In this document: positions 51,652-60,703 of the stretch, one piece after another
Layout: each line of letters begins with the position of its first letter
How positions within the stretch are numbered: the first letter of the stretch is position 1
NCBI RefSeq assembly: GCF_001424985.1
Contig: NZ_LMDA01000012.1
Location: 557,991-621,990 of the forward strand
DNA from: Rhizobium sp. Root1212
GTDB lineage: Bacteria; Pseudomonadota; Alphaproteobacteria; Rhizobiales; Rhizobiaceae
Length of the DNA stretch: 64,000 bases
Direction of reading: 5' to 3'
Made by a program: the position numbers and the translations under genes
Notes under the pieces: generated by a model
Seen by the model: the letters and a program-made list of their open reading frames with translations, nothing else
Database searches by the model: none
Told to the model about the DNA's origin: nothing

Positions 51652-53490
51652 TTACTTCCCAGCAATCACCGCCGTCGCAGCCTTCAGCCAATCTCGCGTC
51701 GCCTCGTCACCCAGCAGCGGCAGCAGTTTCTCGCAGGTCTCTGCGTGATACGCGTTGAGCCAATCCAGCTCCTCCGCCGTCAAAAGCTCCGCCAGCACCA
51801 GCCGTCGATCGATCGGGCAGAAGGTCATGGTCTCGAAACCAAGCATCGGCAGGTCGCCGCCGTCGATCATCTCGGCCGGCAGCACATGCACGAGGTTTTC
51901 GATGCGGATGCCGAAGGCGCCGGGGCGGTAGTAGCCCGGCTCGTTGGAAAGGATCATGCCCGGCAGCAATTCCTGCATCGCCGCCCGCGAAATCCGCTGC
52001 GGTCCCTCATGAACCGAAAGATAGGAGCCGACGCCATGGCCGGTGCCATGGGCGAAATCCGCGCCGGCCTTCCACAGCGCGATGCGGGCAAGCGGATCGA
52101 GATCGACCCCGCGCGAACCCTTCGGGAATCGAGCCACAGAAATGGCGATCATGCCCTTCAGGACCAGCGTGAAGAACCGCTTCTGCTCCTGCGGCACGGT
52201 GCCGATGGCGACCGTGCGGGTGATGTCGGTGGTACCGTTGATGTACTGGCCGCCGGAATCGATCAGGAACATGCTGCCATCGGCAATGGCGAGATCGGTC
52301 TCGGTGGTGACGCGGTAGTGCATGATCGCGGCATGGCTGCCGGCGCCGGCGATAGTGTCGAAGGAAATATCCTTCAGCGGGTTCTGCATGCGCTCGCCGA
52401 CGCTTCTGCGGACCTCTTCAAGCTTCTGGGTCGCGGCGATTTCCGTCACGGTGCCGGGCGTCGTCGAATCAAGCCACGCCAGGAATTCGACCATGGCCGC
52501 GCCATCCTGCAGATGCGCCTTCAGCGAACCCTCGATTTCGGCCTTGTTCTTGCAGGCGCGGGGCAGGCGGGCCGGATCGGCCGCCTCGACCACGGTGCCG
52601 CCGCTCGTGCGGATACGCTCGGCGAGCGCGAAGGGCGCATGATCCGGGTCGATCATGATCGACACCCCGCCGGCCGCGAGCGCCGCGACACGGTCGATGA
52701 AACCCGACGGAGGCTCGATGCGGGCGAGCTGGGTGAGATAGGCTTCCTCCTCGATCCCCGTCTTGCGCTTGTCGAGGAATATTTCGGCTGATCCATCGGC
52801 ATGGATGATGGCGCGGGCGAGCGGATGCGGCGTATGCGGCACATCGCTGCCGCGGATATTGAAGGTCCAGGCGATGGAGGAGGGGTCGGTCAGCACGACG
52901 GCTGCGGCACCGGCCTTCGCCGTCTCCGCCGCCATCTTGGCGATCTTGTCCCTGGCGAGTTCGCCGGCATGGTCGTTGTGCTGGATCTTGACGCGGCCGA
53001 GCGGCGCATCCGGCCGATTGTTCCAGAGCCGGTCGAGCGGGTTGTGATCGAGAAAGACGAGCGTTCCGCCGATCTTCTCCAGCGCCTTTTCAAGCTTCTT
53101 CACTTCGGCGCCCGTATGCAGCCACGGATCGATGCCGAGGCGGAACCCCTTGGCTCCATGCTTTTCGAGCCAGACATGCGGCGGTTCGCCGACGAGATCG
53201 CCGCCGGTGAAGACGCTGCCGTCCACCTGCTCGGCAAGCTGGGTCACGTAGCGACCGTCCACAAAGACAATCGCCTGGGAAGGCGTCAGCAAAGCGACGC
53301 CGGCGGAGCCGGTGAAGCCGGTCAGCCAGGACAGGCGTTCGGCGCTTGCCGGCACATATTCACCCTGAAACTCGTCGGCGCGCGGCACGAGGAAACCGTC
53401 CACGCCAAGGGCCGCGAGCGCCGCCCGCAGCGCATCCGTACGCTCCTTGCCGAATTGCGGAGTAGAGGTGACTTCGAAAGACTGAAACAT
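51652..53490 (-). CDS. Xaa-Pro aminopeptidase (M24B, aminopeptidase P family)
   Basis: A 612-residue metallopeptidase releasing N-terminal residues next to proline. Two creatinase-like N-terminal domains (GVDGFLVPRADEFQGEYVPASAERLSWLTGFTGSAGVALL) precede a pita-bread catalytic domain with FLIDSGGQYINGTTDITRT (two metal Asp), AHGTGHGVGSYLSVHEGPQRIS (metal His), LSNEPGYYRPGAFGIRIENLV and LGFETMTFCPIDRRLVLAELLTAEE (metal Glu). The length is that of the long eukaryote-like form common in alphaproteobacteria. Monocistronic. Confidence 0.94.
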   Translation of the reverse strand: MFQSFEVTSTPQFGKERTDALRAALAALGVDGFLVPRADEFQGEYVPASAERLSWLTGFTGSAGVALLTPSQAIVFVDGRYVTQLAEQVDGSVFTGGDLVGEPPHVWLEKHGAKGFRLGIDPWLHTGAEVKKLEKALEKIGGTLVFLDHNPLDRLWNNRPDAPLGRVKIQHNDHAGELARDKIAKMAAETAKAGAAAVVLTDPSSIAWTFNIRGSDVPHTPHPLARAIIHADGSAEIFLDKRKTGIEEEAYLTQLARIEPPSGFIDRVAALAAGGVSIMIDPDHAPFALAERIRTSGGTVVEAADPARLPRACKNKAEIEGSLKAHLQDGAAMVEFLAWLDSTTPGTVTEIAATQKLEEVRRSVGERMQNPLKDISFDTIAGAGSHAAIMHYRVTTETDLAIADGSMFLIDSGGQYINGTTDITRTVAIGTVPQEQKRFFTLVLKGMIAISVARFPKGSRGVDLDPLARIALWKAGADFAHGTGHGVGSYLSVHEGPQRISRAAMQELLPGMILSNEPGYYRPGAFGIRIENLVHVLPAEMIDGGDLPMLGFETMTFCPIDRRLVLAELLTAEELDWLNAYHAETCEKLLPLLGDEATRDWLKAATAVIAGK

Positions 53491-53665
53491 CGGATTGCCT
53501 GCGATACGTATAAAGGGAAATCGCAGTCTAGCGGATCATTCGCGGCGCGAAAGCGTAGAAGGTGAAATAGCGGGGCTTTTCGAGAAATCATCATACTTAT
53601 GCGCCCAGCGCATGGCACCTATTCCGTCCAGGCCCTATCTCGCACTGCAAAATAGTCTATAAATC

Positions 53666-53916
53666 CCCTCAACGAACTGAGGGACATGTCTCCGGTTCCC
53701 GCGATTGCCGAAAGGCGACGCACTCCATGGTTCAGATATAGTCGGTTGTCCTTCTCCTCCTCCCTCCGGATGGCCGATTTGAACCATGAAGAGTCCGCTT
53801 GAGCGCTCCTCCTCCTCAAGCTCGCGGACGTGGCCGGCTTGCCGGTCAACGGGCGGTGCTTCGGCATCGCCTTGGTTTTGAAAAGCCGCCTGTCATGATC
53901 GACAGGCGGCTTTTTC
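53666..53916 (+). ncRNA. Structured non-coding RNA candidate of unknown family
   Basis: No convincing ORF lies here, but stems follow one another: GCGATTGCC/GGCGACGC with a GAAA tetraloop (53701-53721); CATGGTTCA/TGAACCATG (53726-53734, 53780-53788) enclosing GTCGGTTGTCC/GGATGGCCGAT (53741-53751, 53768-53778); GTCCGCTTGAG/CTCAAGC...GGAC (53793-53829); GGCCGGC/GCCGGTC (53832-53847); GGCGGTGC/GCATCGCC with a TTCG loop (53852-53871); and a terminator hairpin (53881-53914). Several stems need G-U pairs that exist only if the + strand is transcribed. TATAAA at 53659-53664 could be the -10. It may be a known rhizobial sRNA or a 6S-like RNA; I cannot assign it. Confidence 0.65.
53881..53915. terminator. 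Intrinsic terminator, bidirectional
   Basis: AAAAGCCGCCTGTC (53881-53894) pairs with GACAGGCGGCTTTT (53901-53914), loop ATGATC, then another T. It can end the + strand ncRNA and the - strand prmA transcript. Confidence 0.9.
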
Positions 53917-53972
53917 AATTTCAGGCTTTTGGAAAGAGAAAAGGCGTGCCCCTGTCGGACACGCCGGAAGTC

Positions 53973-54851
53973 TCACGCGCGGTCGAGATGGATCGTCACC
54001 CAGCCGTTGCGCCAGATGGTGCGCACATGGCGCAGGTGCTGGGCGTTGTAGGCTGAAAGCACCTTCCAGCGCTGCGAAGCGAGAATCCCCGAGAGAATCA
54101 CCGAGCCGCCCGGCGCCAGATGGCTGGCCAGCTTCGGCGCCATTGATATCAGCGGGCGGGCAAGGATATTGGCGATGATCAGGTCGAAGGGGCCGTAGGT
54201 ATCGAAGGCCGGCGAGTGAAAACCCGCAGCGGTGATGGTCCTGATGCCCGAGACGATGCCGTTGCGGCGCACGTTCTCGGCCGCCACCCGCGTTGCGATC
54301 GGGTCGATATCGGTGGCGAGCACCGGCACATGCTTCAGCTTGCGGGCGGCAATCGCCAGCACACCGCTGCCGGTGCCGAGATCGAGCACGTTGGTCACCC
54401 GGCGCGCGCGCATCACCCGGTCGATCACCTCCAGACAGCCGGCCGTCGTGCCGTGATGGCCGGTACCGAAAGCCTGTCCGGCATCGATTTCGATCGAGAG
54501 GTCGTTTTCTTTCACCTTGTCGCGATCATGGGAGCCGTGGACGATGAAGCGGCCGGCGCGCACCGGTGAGAGACCTTCGAGCGACTTGGCGATCCAATCG
54601 ACGTCGGGAATGACCTCGCGCTTGATCTCGGTGCCGGGCATATGCACCTCGATCAGTTCGGCAAAGCGCGGCTGCATTTCCTCTTCCTCGTCGAGCAGCA
54701 GGTAGAGGGAGGCCTCCCAGATATCGTTCTTCTCGTCGATCTCCATGGTGGCGATGGCATAGCCTTCGTCCTCGAAGGCATCGGTCATGTGGCCGAGGAT
54801 GACGTCCGCCTGCTTTTCGGTCGTGGTGATGTAGAGGCGAATATCGGCCAC
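53973..54851 (-). CDS. prmA: Ribosomal protein L11 methyltransferase
   Basis: Methylates ribosomal protein L11. The 292-residue protein has DIRLYITTTEKQADVIL as the substrate-recognition domain, then IEIDAGQAFGTGHHGTTAGCLEVI, VLDLGTGSGVLAIAARKL (SAM motif I), ATDIDPIATRVAAENVRRNG and DLIIANILARPLISMAP. The start is GTG 54851 with AAGGA seven bases upstream; in-frame codons further upstream look non-coding. Monocistronic and followed by the terminator at 53881. Confidence 0.94.
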   Translation of the reverse strand: MADIRLYITTTEKQADVILGHMTDAFEDEGYAIATMEIDEKNDIWEASLYLLLDEEEEMQPRFAELIEVHMPGTEIKREVIPDVDWIAKSLEGLSPVRAGRFIVHGSHDRDKVKENDLSIEIDAGQAFGTGHHGTTAGCLEVIDRVMRARRVTNVLDLGTGSGVLAIAARKLKHVPVLATDIDPIATRVAAENVRRNGIVSGIRTITAAGFHSPAFDTYGPFDLIIANILARPLISMAPKLASHLAPGGSVILSGILASQRWKVLSAYNAQHLRHVRTIWRNGWVTIHLDRA

Positions 54852-54931
54852 GGCGGCGTCCTTTGCGTGGGGTGGGATCGAGCTTGCGGCGGCTCTACCA
54901 TGGCGAACCGGCGAACGCAAAGAAGCGGCGG

Positions 54932-56062
54932 TTATTTTGCGCCGGGAATCCAGGGCGGAGGCGGCGTGTCGCGGCCGGAAACCGTGCGTAGCACCGCCCG
55001 CGTGGTTGCCGGAAACAGCGACAGCCACGGCAGAATCAGCCGGCGCAGCCCGGTCAGGATCGGGTTGCGGAGCGTAACGAAGACGGTGTTACGCCGCGTC
55101 GCCTTGATCACGGTTTCGATCGCCGGCATACGCAGATCGGAATATTCCGCTTCCCGCCCTTCGGAAATCAGCCAGGCGAGCCAGCAGGCATCCTCGATGC
55201 CGAGGTTCATGCCGCGTGCGCCGATCGGCGAATGTATATGGGCGGCATCGCCGGCCAGAAACACCCGGCCGCGCCGCATGCTTTCGACATGGCGGAAACT
55301 GACGCGGAAGGAGGAAACCCAGGGCTTGTCCCTGATCTCGCCGGGGTGGGTGATCAGCCCCTCGTAATCCTCCCGCGTGGAGATGTAGCGCAGCGTGTCC
55401 TCGCGCACGGGGATGCGGGCGACCACGCCGGGATTGAGGAAATTGCCCTCGGCATAGCCGGTTTCGACCGGCTGGGTATAGCGGTAGTCGGCGAGATAGA
55501 ACGGCATGTCCATGCTCTCGCCGGGAAAGGTGAAGCCGCACCGTTCCCTGACGACGGAATGGGAGCCGTCTGCGCCGATAAGGATATCCGGCGAAACCGT
55601 CTCGCTGTTGCCGTCGGCATGCCGCAGCAACACGGCCGGCTTGTCCGTCCTGCCGGTTACGTCTTCGACGGCGGTTCGCCATTCCGGCACGATATGATGC
55701 TGGGCGAGAAGCGCGATCAGGATGTCTTCGGTATCGCCCTGCGGCAGGGCATAGAGCGGCGAATAGCGGCCGCGCAGTTTGGCGGTATCGACGGTGAGTA
55801 GCGGTTTTCCACGCGAAGCGACACGGAAACGGTTGATCCGTCGGGATTTGTGCAGGATCAGCGCGGTCGCGCCGCATTCTTCCAGCAGCGTCAGCGTGCG
55901 GGCATTGACGCCGAGCGCGCGGCTCTCATTGGAGGGTGTGGGACCGGAAGCCTTCGCGACGAGACGCGGCCGGATGCCGCGCCTTGCCAGTTCCAGCGCC
56001 AGAGTGAGCCCGACAGGGCCTGCGCCGGCAATCAGAATGGACCGTTCAGAGCCTTTCTCCAT
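54932..56062 (-). CDS. FAD-dependent monooxygenase (PHBH family)
   Basis: A 376-residue class A flavoprotein hydroxylase. ILIAGAGPVGLTLALELARRG (FAD ADP loop), SRALGVNARTLTLLEECG, ILIGADGSHSVVRERCG (the D-G motif) and VFLAGDAAHIHSPIGARGMNLGIEDACWLAW (GD motif) are all present. These enzymes hydroxylate aromatic substrates with NAD(P)H; the substrate is unknown. It is just upstream (on the same strand) of nothing obviously related; the SCO gene lies 21 bp away on the same strand and may be cotranscribed. Confidence 0.9.
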   Translation of the reverse strand: MEKGSERSILIAGAGPVGLTLALELARRGIRPRLVAKASGPTPSNESRALGVNARTLTLLEECGATALILHKSRRINRFRVASRGKPLLTVDTAKLRGRYSPLYALPQGDTEDILIALLAQHHIVPEWRTAVEDVTGRTDKPAVLLRHADGNSETVSPDILIGADGSHSVVRERCGFTFPGESMDMPFYLADYRYTQPVETGYAEGNFLNPGVVARIPVREDTLRYISTREDYEGLITHPGEIRDKPWVSSFRVSFRHVESMRRGRVFLAGDAAHIHSPIGARGMNLGIEDACWLAWLISEGREAEYSDLRMPAIETVIKATRRNTVFVTLRNPILTGLRRLILPWLSLFPATTRAVLRTVSGRDTPPPPWIPGAK

Positions 56063-56083
56063 CCCGCCCCCACCGAGCTTGCA

Positions 56084-56683
56084 TTATCCCTTCAGCAGGT
56101 TTTCCAGCTTCTTGACGGCGACGTCGGGATTTTCGCCATAGGCGATGGTTCCTTTGAAACGCCCTTCGGAATCAAGCAGGAAGACGGATGCCGTGTGATC
56201 CATCGTATAGTCGCCATCCGGCTTGCTTTCGTCCAGCGGAATCTTCTTGGCATAGACGCGGAAACCCTTGACCATCTCCAGGACGTCGGCCGGCGGGCCG
56301 GAAATACCGGTGACGCGCTTGGAAACGTTCGAGACGTATTGACCGAGGATTTCCGGCGTATCCCGTTCCGGGTCGACGGAAATGAAATAGGCCTGCAACT
56401 TGTTGCCTTCGGGATCGACCTTCTCCAGCCAGCCGTTCATCTCGAACAGGGTGGTGGGGCAAACTTCCGGGCAATGGGTGAAGCCGAAGAACAGCGCCGT
56501 CGGCTTGCCGGTGAATGCCTTTTCGGTGATGGGCTGGCCGGTCTGGGAAACCAGCGTGAAGGGAACGCCGAAGGGGCCGGATGCCAGTTCGGATTTCGGC
56601 GACGTCACTGCATAGGTGAACCACCCGAGGATCGCCGCGACGACGGCGACGGCCGCCCAGAGAATGATGCGAAGTGTCTTCAT
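56084..56683 (-). CDS. SCO1/SenC/PrrC-family copper chaperone
   Basis: Thioredoxin-fold protein involved in CuA-site maturation of cytochrome oxidase or in redox signalling. The 199-residue protein has an N-terminal membrane anchor (LRIILWAAVAVVAAILGWFTYAV), TALFFGFTHCPEVCPTTL with the copper-binding CxxxC, ISVDPERDTPEIL and the third ligand His in YTMDHTASVFLL. ATG 56683 starts at the anchor; upstream in-frame residues are not conserved-looking. No cox genes are adjacent. Confidence 0.93.
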   Translation of the reverse strand: MKTLRIILWAAVAVVAAILGWFTYAVTSPKSELASGPFGVPFTLVSQTGQPITEKAFTGKPTALFFGFTHCPEVCPTTLFEMNGWLEKVDPEGNKLQAYFISVDPERDTPEILGQYVSNVSKRVTGISGPPADVLEMVKGFRVYAKKIPLDESKPDGDYTMDHTASVFLLDSEGRFKGTIAYGENPDVAVKKLENLLKG

Positions 56684-56842
56684 GAACAAGCGTCCGGCTT
56701 CATGGGAGCGTCCTGCGCCGGAAGGCGCGAGAAAACGCTCGATCTTTTCAATCTGGCTCTGGATAGTCCCTGAGGCCAGCTTGCGCAATGAGTTGAAGCA
56801 ATCGTGATCGGCGGCAAATTGCAGCACCCGGCGGGGCCGCGG

Positions 56843-57007
56843 TCACATGCACCAGGAAAGGCCGGCGGTCGAAAGCGCGCGAAACATCTCCGCCCCTTGT
56901 GTCGCCCAGCCCATGAGCGCCAGGACGAGAGCGGCGATGGCGGCAAGCGCAAAGGCCGCACCGGCGACGGGGATGAGCAGCGGATGACGGGCGGTGTTTT
57001 CCTGCAT
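56843..57007 (-). CDS. Small single-pass membrane protein (54 residues), hypothetical
   Basis: MQENTARHPLLIPVAGAAFA begins a 54-residue product with one strongly hydrophobic helix (AAFALAAIAALVLALMGWA) and a conserved-looking tail MFRALSTAGLSWCM. It lies upstream of the SCO gene on the same strand. The ribosome site is weak. The amino-acid composition and tail resemble small alphaproteobacterial membrane proteins I have seen annotated as hypothetical, but there is no functional clue. Confidence 0.5.
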   Translation of the reverse strand: MQENTARHPLLIPVAGAAFALAAIAALVLALMGWATQGAEMFRALSTAGLSWCM

Positions 57008-57201
57008 AGGCCAAGAATAGCCGAAATCGCCCGCCGTGAACAGGCCGCCGCCATCCCGGCAATCGTGAGAATTCGATGACTATTTTAGCGAAGGTTTAAT
57101 TTGTTCCTGAGATCGTGGCAGGGAGCGAGGAAGCTTCCGGCCGGCATGACGTTGCGGGTCCGTGCCGCGCATTCCGCAGAAAATTGGGAAAAGTTCTGAC
57201 C

Positions 57202-57666
57202 ATGTCCAACGCAATCAAACAGTCCGGCGCCTATCTCGAGATCGTCTCGTTCCATCTCGCCGATCAGGAGTTCTGCATCGATATCATGGCGATCCGCGAA
57301 ATCCGCGGCTGGGCGCCGGTGACGCCGATGCCGCACACGCCGCCTTACGTTCTCGGCCTGATCAACCTGCGTGGCGCCGTCATTCCGGTCATCGACATGG
57401 CCTGCCGTCTCGGCATGAAGATGACGGAGCCGTCCGAGCGTTCGGCCATCATCGTCACCGATATCGCCGGCAAGCTGGTCGGCCTGCTGGTCGAGCAGGT
57501 TTCCGACATGATGACGATCAAGAGCGATGCCCTGCAGCCGGCTCCGGAAATCATTCCGGAAGCCCAGCGCGCCTTCTGCCGCGGCATCGTGGCGCTGGAA
57601 AAGACCATGGTCTGCTTCCTCAATCTCGATACGGTCATTGCCGAAGAGTTGCAGCAGGCCGCTTAA
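57202..57666 (+). CDS. cheW: Chemotaxis adaptor CheW
   Basis: Couples chemoreceptors to CheA. The 154-residue protein has LEIVSFHLADQEFCIDIMAIREI, PHTPPYVLGLINLRGAVIPVIDMACRLG (the CheW signature, NLRG) and GLLVEQVSDMMTI. It is an orphan copy, with no che genes around it. ATG 57202 is used since the conserved domain starts 13 residues later; in-frame codons upstream appear non-coding. Confidence 0.94.
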   Translation: MSNAIKQSGAYLEIVSFHLADQEFCIDIMAIREIRGWAPVTPMPHTPPYVLGLINLRGAVIPVIDMACRLGMKMTEPSERSAIIVTDIAGKLVGLLVEQVSDMMTIKSDALQPAPEIIPEAQRAFCRGIVALEKTMVCFLNLDTVIAEELQQAA

Positions 57667-57693
57667 GCCGGTGGTTCCGTAAAACGGATTTCG

Positions 57694-57723
57694 AACACCG
57701 TTCCTTTCAAGGGGCGGTGTTTT
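57694..57723 (+). terminator. Intrinsic terminator after cheW
   Basis: AACACCG (57694-57700) pairs with CGGTGTT (57715-57721), with an inner CCTT/AAGG stem, followed by a short T-run. Confidence 0.75.
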
Positions 57724-57783
57724 GCCGTGTTTGACGCCCGGTTTTTACCGCCTATGTTACGGGTGATGTTTCCGTCGAGGACG

Positions 57784-58419
57784 ATGCCCGTGAAATGCCT
57801 GCTTCTTGTCGATATCCAGAATGGCTTCTGCAGCGGCGGCAATCTTGCCGTGCCGGAGGGGGAGGCGGTCGTCGCCGTCGCCAACCGGCTGATCGCTGAA
57901 GGGGGCTACGATCTGATCGTTGCCTCGCAGGACTGGCACCCTGCCGATCACGGAAGCTTCGCCTCCCAACATCCGGGCAAGGCCCCCTTCGAACTCGGAA
58001 GCCTCGGGGGCAAGCCGCAGATGATGTGGCCGGATCATTGCGTGCAGGGAACCGGCGATGCCGAGTTCCATCCCGATCTGAACACTGCCGCCTTCGACTA
58101 CGTTCAGCGCAAGGGCATGAATGTCGCGGTCGACAGCTACTCGGCCTTCCGCGACAACGATCACGCGGCCCTGACCGGGCTTGCGGATTTCCTGAAAGAA
58201 CACCAGGTCAACCGGCTCGATATCGTCGGGCTTGCGACCGATTACTGCGTCAAGTTCTCGGCACTCGATGCGAAGGAGATGCTACCCGGCGTCACCGTCC
58301 GAGTCATCGAAGACGCCTGCCGCGGCATCACGCCGGACGGCGTGAAGCAGGCGCTGGATGAGATGACGAAGGCGGGCATCCATGTCGTCTCGAGCGATGA
58401 ACTGCTTGCCGCCGCCTGA
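57784..58419 (+). CDS. pncA: Nicotinamidase
   Basis: Hydrolyses nicotinamide to nicotinate for NAD salvage. The 211-residue protein has LLLVDIQNGFCSGGNLAV (catalytic Asp), SQDWHPADHGSFAS (metal-binding D-W-H), WPDHCVQGTGDAEFHP and the nucleophile Cys in GLATDYCVKFSALDA. GAGGAC precedes ATG 57784; the frame is open 19 codons further upstream, into the cheW terminator. Monocistronic. Confidence 0.95.
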   Translation: MPVKCLLLVDIQNGFCSGGNLAVPEGEAVVAVANRLIAEGGYDLIVASQDWHPADHGSFASQHPGKAPFELGSLGGKPQMMWPDHCVQGTGDAEFHPDLNTAAFDYVQRKGMNVAVDSYSAFRDNDHAALTGLADFLKEHQVNRLDIVGLATDYCVKFSALDAKEMLPGVTVRVIEDACRGITPDGVKQALDEMTKAGIHVVSSDELLAAA

Positions 58420-58421
58420 GG

Positions 58422-58919
58422 TTATTTCGGAGGACCGTTTTTCCAGGTTACCGGCTGGTTGAACAGCGGCACGGTGGAGATCGACATCTTCGCCGAGCCA
58501 TCCGTGAGTTCGCGGGAATGGGCGAGATAGATCAGCGTGTTATTGGTCTTATCGTAGATGCGGGTGACCACCAGCTTCTTCCAGATCAGCGACAGCCCCT
58601 CGCGGAACACTTCCTCGCCGCCCTTGGAAAGGTCGATGTCGCCGATCGTCACCGGCCCGGTCTGCTGGCAGGCGATCGAATTGTTCGAGGGGTCCTCGAA
58701 CCAGTTGCCGTTCTTCAGCCGGTCGATCACGCTGCGGTCGAAATAGGTGACATGGCAGGTTACGCCCTGAACCTCAGGGTCGGTGACGGCATCGATGGTG
58801 ATGTCGTTGCCGAGCCAGTCGACCCCGACTTCGCCGACGTTTTCCGCATGGGCGGGGGCAGTGATGGCAGACAGCAGCAGAAAAGCGGAAAATAGGCGAG
58901 GGGCAAAGGTCATGGGCAA
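58422..58919 (-). CDS. creA: CreA-family periplasmic protein
   Basis: A 165-residue secreted protein of the CreA family, function unknown. Signal peptide ends near PAHAENVG; the body has VGEVGVDWLGNDITIDAVTDPEVQGVTCHVTYFDR, SIACQQTGPV and FREGLSLIWKKLVVTRIYDKTNNTLIYLAHSRELTDGS, all typical, with two Cys that could form a disulfide. ATG 58919 or 58913 (MTFAP) are both possible. It converges with pncA, two bases apart. Confidence 0.9.
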   Translation of the reverse strand: MPMTFAPRLFSAFLLLSAITAPAHAENVGEVGVDWLGNDITIDAVTDPEVQGVTCHVTYFDRSVIDRLKNGNWFEDPSNNSIACQQTGPVTIGDIDLSKGGEEVFREGLSLIWKKLVVTRIYDKTNNTLIYLAHSRELTDGSAKMSISTVPLFNQPVTWKNGPPK

Positions 58920-58979
58920 ACTCCGGTTCTACCCTTGAGATAGGTGATATTCCCGCTCGCGCAAGCTGTCTTGCGCATG

Positions 58980-60230
58980 TCAGCCGGTTTCCGAGAGCGA
59001 GCCGAGATGGGATGTGCCTTCAGCAGCCTGCCGAAGCTGTGCCGCCGCCCCCGCAAGGGCTCGGGCGCTGGCCGACGCCGGGCCGGGAAAACTGTCGGCC
59101 ATGCAGAACCGGTCGCGGCCAGTTGCCTTGGCCTCGTAGAGGGCGCTGTCGGCCTCTACCATGATGTCGCTCAAGGAGCGGTTGCGCTCCGCAAGCGTGA
59201 TGCCGATGCTGACGGTGAGCGCGATGGTGGTGCCGTTTTCGAGGACGGCCGGGGTCGAGCGGATCTCGCGGCAGATGGTTTCCGCCAGCTCCGCCACCTC
59301 GAGGCGCCCACCGATCCTCACCGCGACCCCGAATTCTTCGCCGCCGAGCCGCCCGATGATGCCGCGGCCGGCAAGGCAGTTTTCGACCACGCGGGTAAAA
59401 TGCGACAGCGCCCGGTCGCCGCCGGCATGGCCGTGGAGGTCGTTGATCTGCTTGAAGCGATCGATGTCGAGCAGCAGGAAGGCCATCGGCTGGCCGAGCG
59501 TGACCATGAGCGAATGCAGGGTTTCGGCGCGTTCCAGAAAGGTGCGGCGCGAATAGGCGCCGGTCAGGTCGTCATGGGCGACGAGCTTGCGCAGACCGGC
59601 GATCATCCAGCCGTGCAGCATCAGGATGATGCCGAGAAAGACGAAGGGCATGGCGAGCAGGCCGGCGTCAAGCAGGTTCTGCGCCCGGAGACCGCTCGCA
59701 TCGCCCAGTTCCTTTTCGCTGGAGAGCATGACCGCAAGCGCGGTGCCGTTCAGCAGGGCAGCGGCGAAGACAGTGGCGAAGCAAAACAGGAGATAGGGTG
59801 CAATTGCACCGTGGCGCGGCCAATGGAGAAAAAGTGTTGCGCCCGTTGCCGCCAACAGGCAGCAGGCCGCTGCTGCCCCGATTTCCGCCGAGGCGATCTC
59901 CGCTCCGCTACCCTCCAGAAGGGCCGTAACGCAGGCGAAAACGGTAATATGAGCAGCAATGACGGGCATTCGGGGGGAGGAGCGACCGAGAAAAGCGCCC
60001 ATACCAAAAAAAATCATCAGGCACGATGCCGGCATCGTCAGCACGGCCAGCATGGCTACCGGACGGGCCGGCAGGATGCCCCCAGCCAGGACGCCCGTCA
60101 CGGAAAGCAAAGCAAGGAAACATCCAAAACCAAAGAAAAACACACCCGGCGCGCCGCTTTTCCGTAAACAAACGAAAACGCTCAGCATCACGGCCAGCGA
60201 CATGGCCGCTACAGTGAAAAGAATATCCAT
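58980..60230 (-). CDS. Membrane diguanylate cyclase (GGDEF)
   Basis: A 416-residue protein with six or seven hydrophobic helices in the N-terminal half (residues ~1-225), then a GGDEF domain starting LVAHDDLTGAYSRRTF. The active-site motif is GGEEF at 296-300 with LDIDRFKQINDLHGHAGGDRAL upstream, so cyclase activity is likely. There is no RxxD inhibitory site before the motif and no EAL domain. It is the second cyclic di-GMP gene of the window. Divergent from the DUF2778 gene. Confidence 0.92.
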   Translation of the reverse strand: MDILFTVAAMSLAVMLSVFVCLRKSGAPGVFFFGFGCFLALLSVTGVLAGGILPARPVAMLAVLTMPASCLMIFFGMGAFLGRSSPRMPVIAAHITVFACVTALLEGSGAEIASAEIGAAAACCLLAATGATLFLHWPRHGAIAPYLLFCFATVFAAALLNGTALAVMLSSEKELGDASGLRAQNLLDAGLLAMPFVFLGIILMLHGWMIAGLRKLVAHDDLTGAYSRRTFLERAETLHSLMVTLGQPMAFLLLDIDRFKQINDLHGHAGGDRALSHFTRVVENCLAGRGIIGRLGGEEFGVAVRIGGRLEVAELAETICREIRSTPAVLENGTTIALTVSIGITLAERNRSLSDIMVEADSALYEAKATGRDRFCMADSFPGPASASARALAGAAAQLRQAAEGTSHLGSLSETG

Positions 60231-60703
60231 GAATGCTGTTCCTGACGGAATCGGTTGTTCGACCCATTTTTCTTGGCAGGCATGACGAAAGTCGTATTCA
60301 GCCTGATTTAATTTTGTCTTCGAAATTTATCTTCAATTTTAAAGAATGGTTTTACATTTACTCAATTTCCACTGGTCAATGGAAAAGGCTACGCGTGCGG
60401 CCTGTTTCTCGTCGTAAACGCGGATTATCTCGCGAATTCTGGCGAGGAAGAAATCTTAGCATGGCCTTAATTTCTCCGTGTTGCCCCGATTTATGCGGTC
60501 CATCCTTTTGGCGTTTAAGCGCCCACCCCCGAAAGCCAGGGAGACGCGTAAAGGAATTGCTTACCATAATTTGTCATTCTTCCCGAAAGCCGGGATTTGC
60601 CGGCGATGCCGCAAAAGGCTCGCCAAAGATCGTTTCCGGCGCCGGCGAGGGTGTGTCCGCATGCCCTGCCGGGACCAGTAACGTGTTTTCGGGTACGAGT
60701 ATC
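60231..60703. other. 473-bp intergenic region, AT-rich at its left end
   Basis: Lies between the divergent diguanylate cyclase and DUF2778 genes. The 60300-60370 part is clearly AT-rich (promoter-like). A frame in phase with the DUF2778 gene stays open through most of it but has no family-like content. CCCGAAAGCC occurs at about 60527 and 60583. I see no gene or convincing RNA here. Confidence 0.5.

Noticed and set aside
53666..53916. tmRNA (ssrA) as identity of the structured RNA
   Set aside because: No proteolysis-tag reading frame of the ANDN type and no tRNA-like acceptor/T-arm arrangement was found.
60231..60703. N-terminal extension of the DUF2778 protein or a cyclic di-GMP riboswitch
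   Set aside because: The open frame has no coding character before the membrane anchor, and no conserved GEMM riboswitch core was found.
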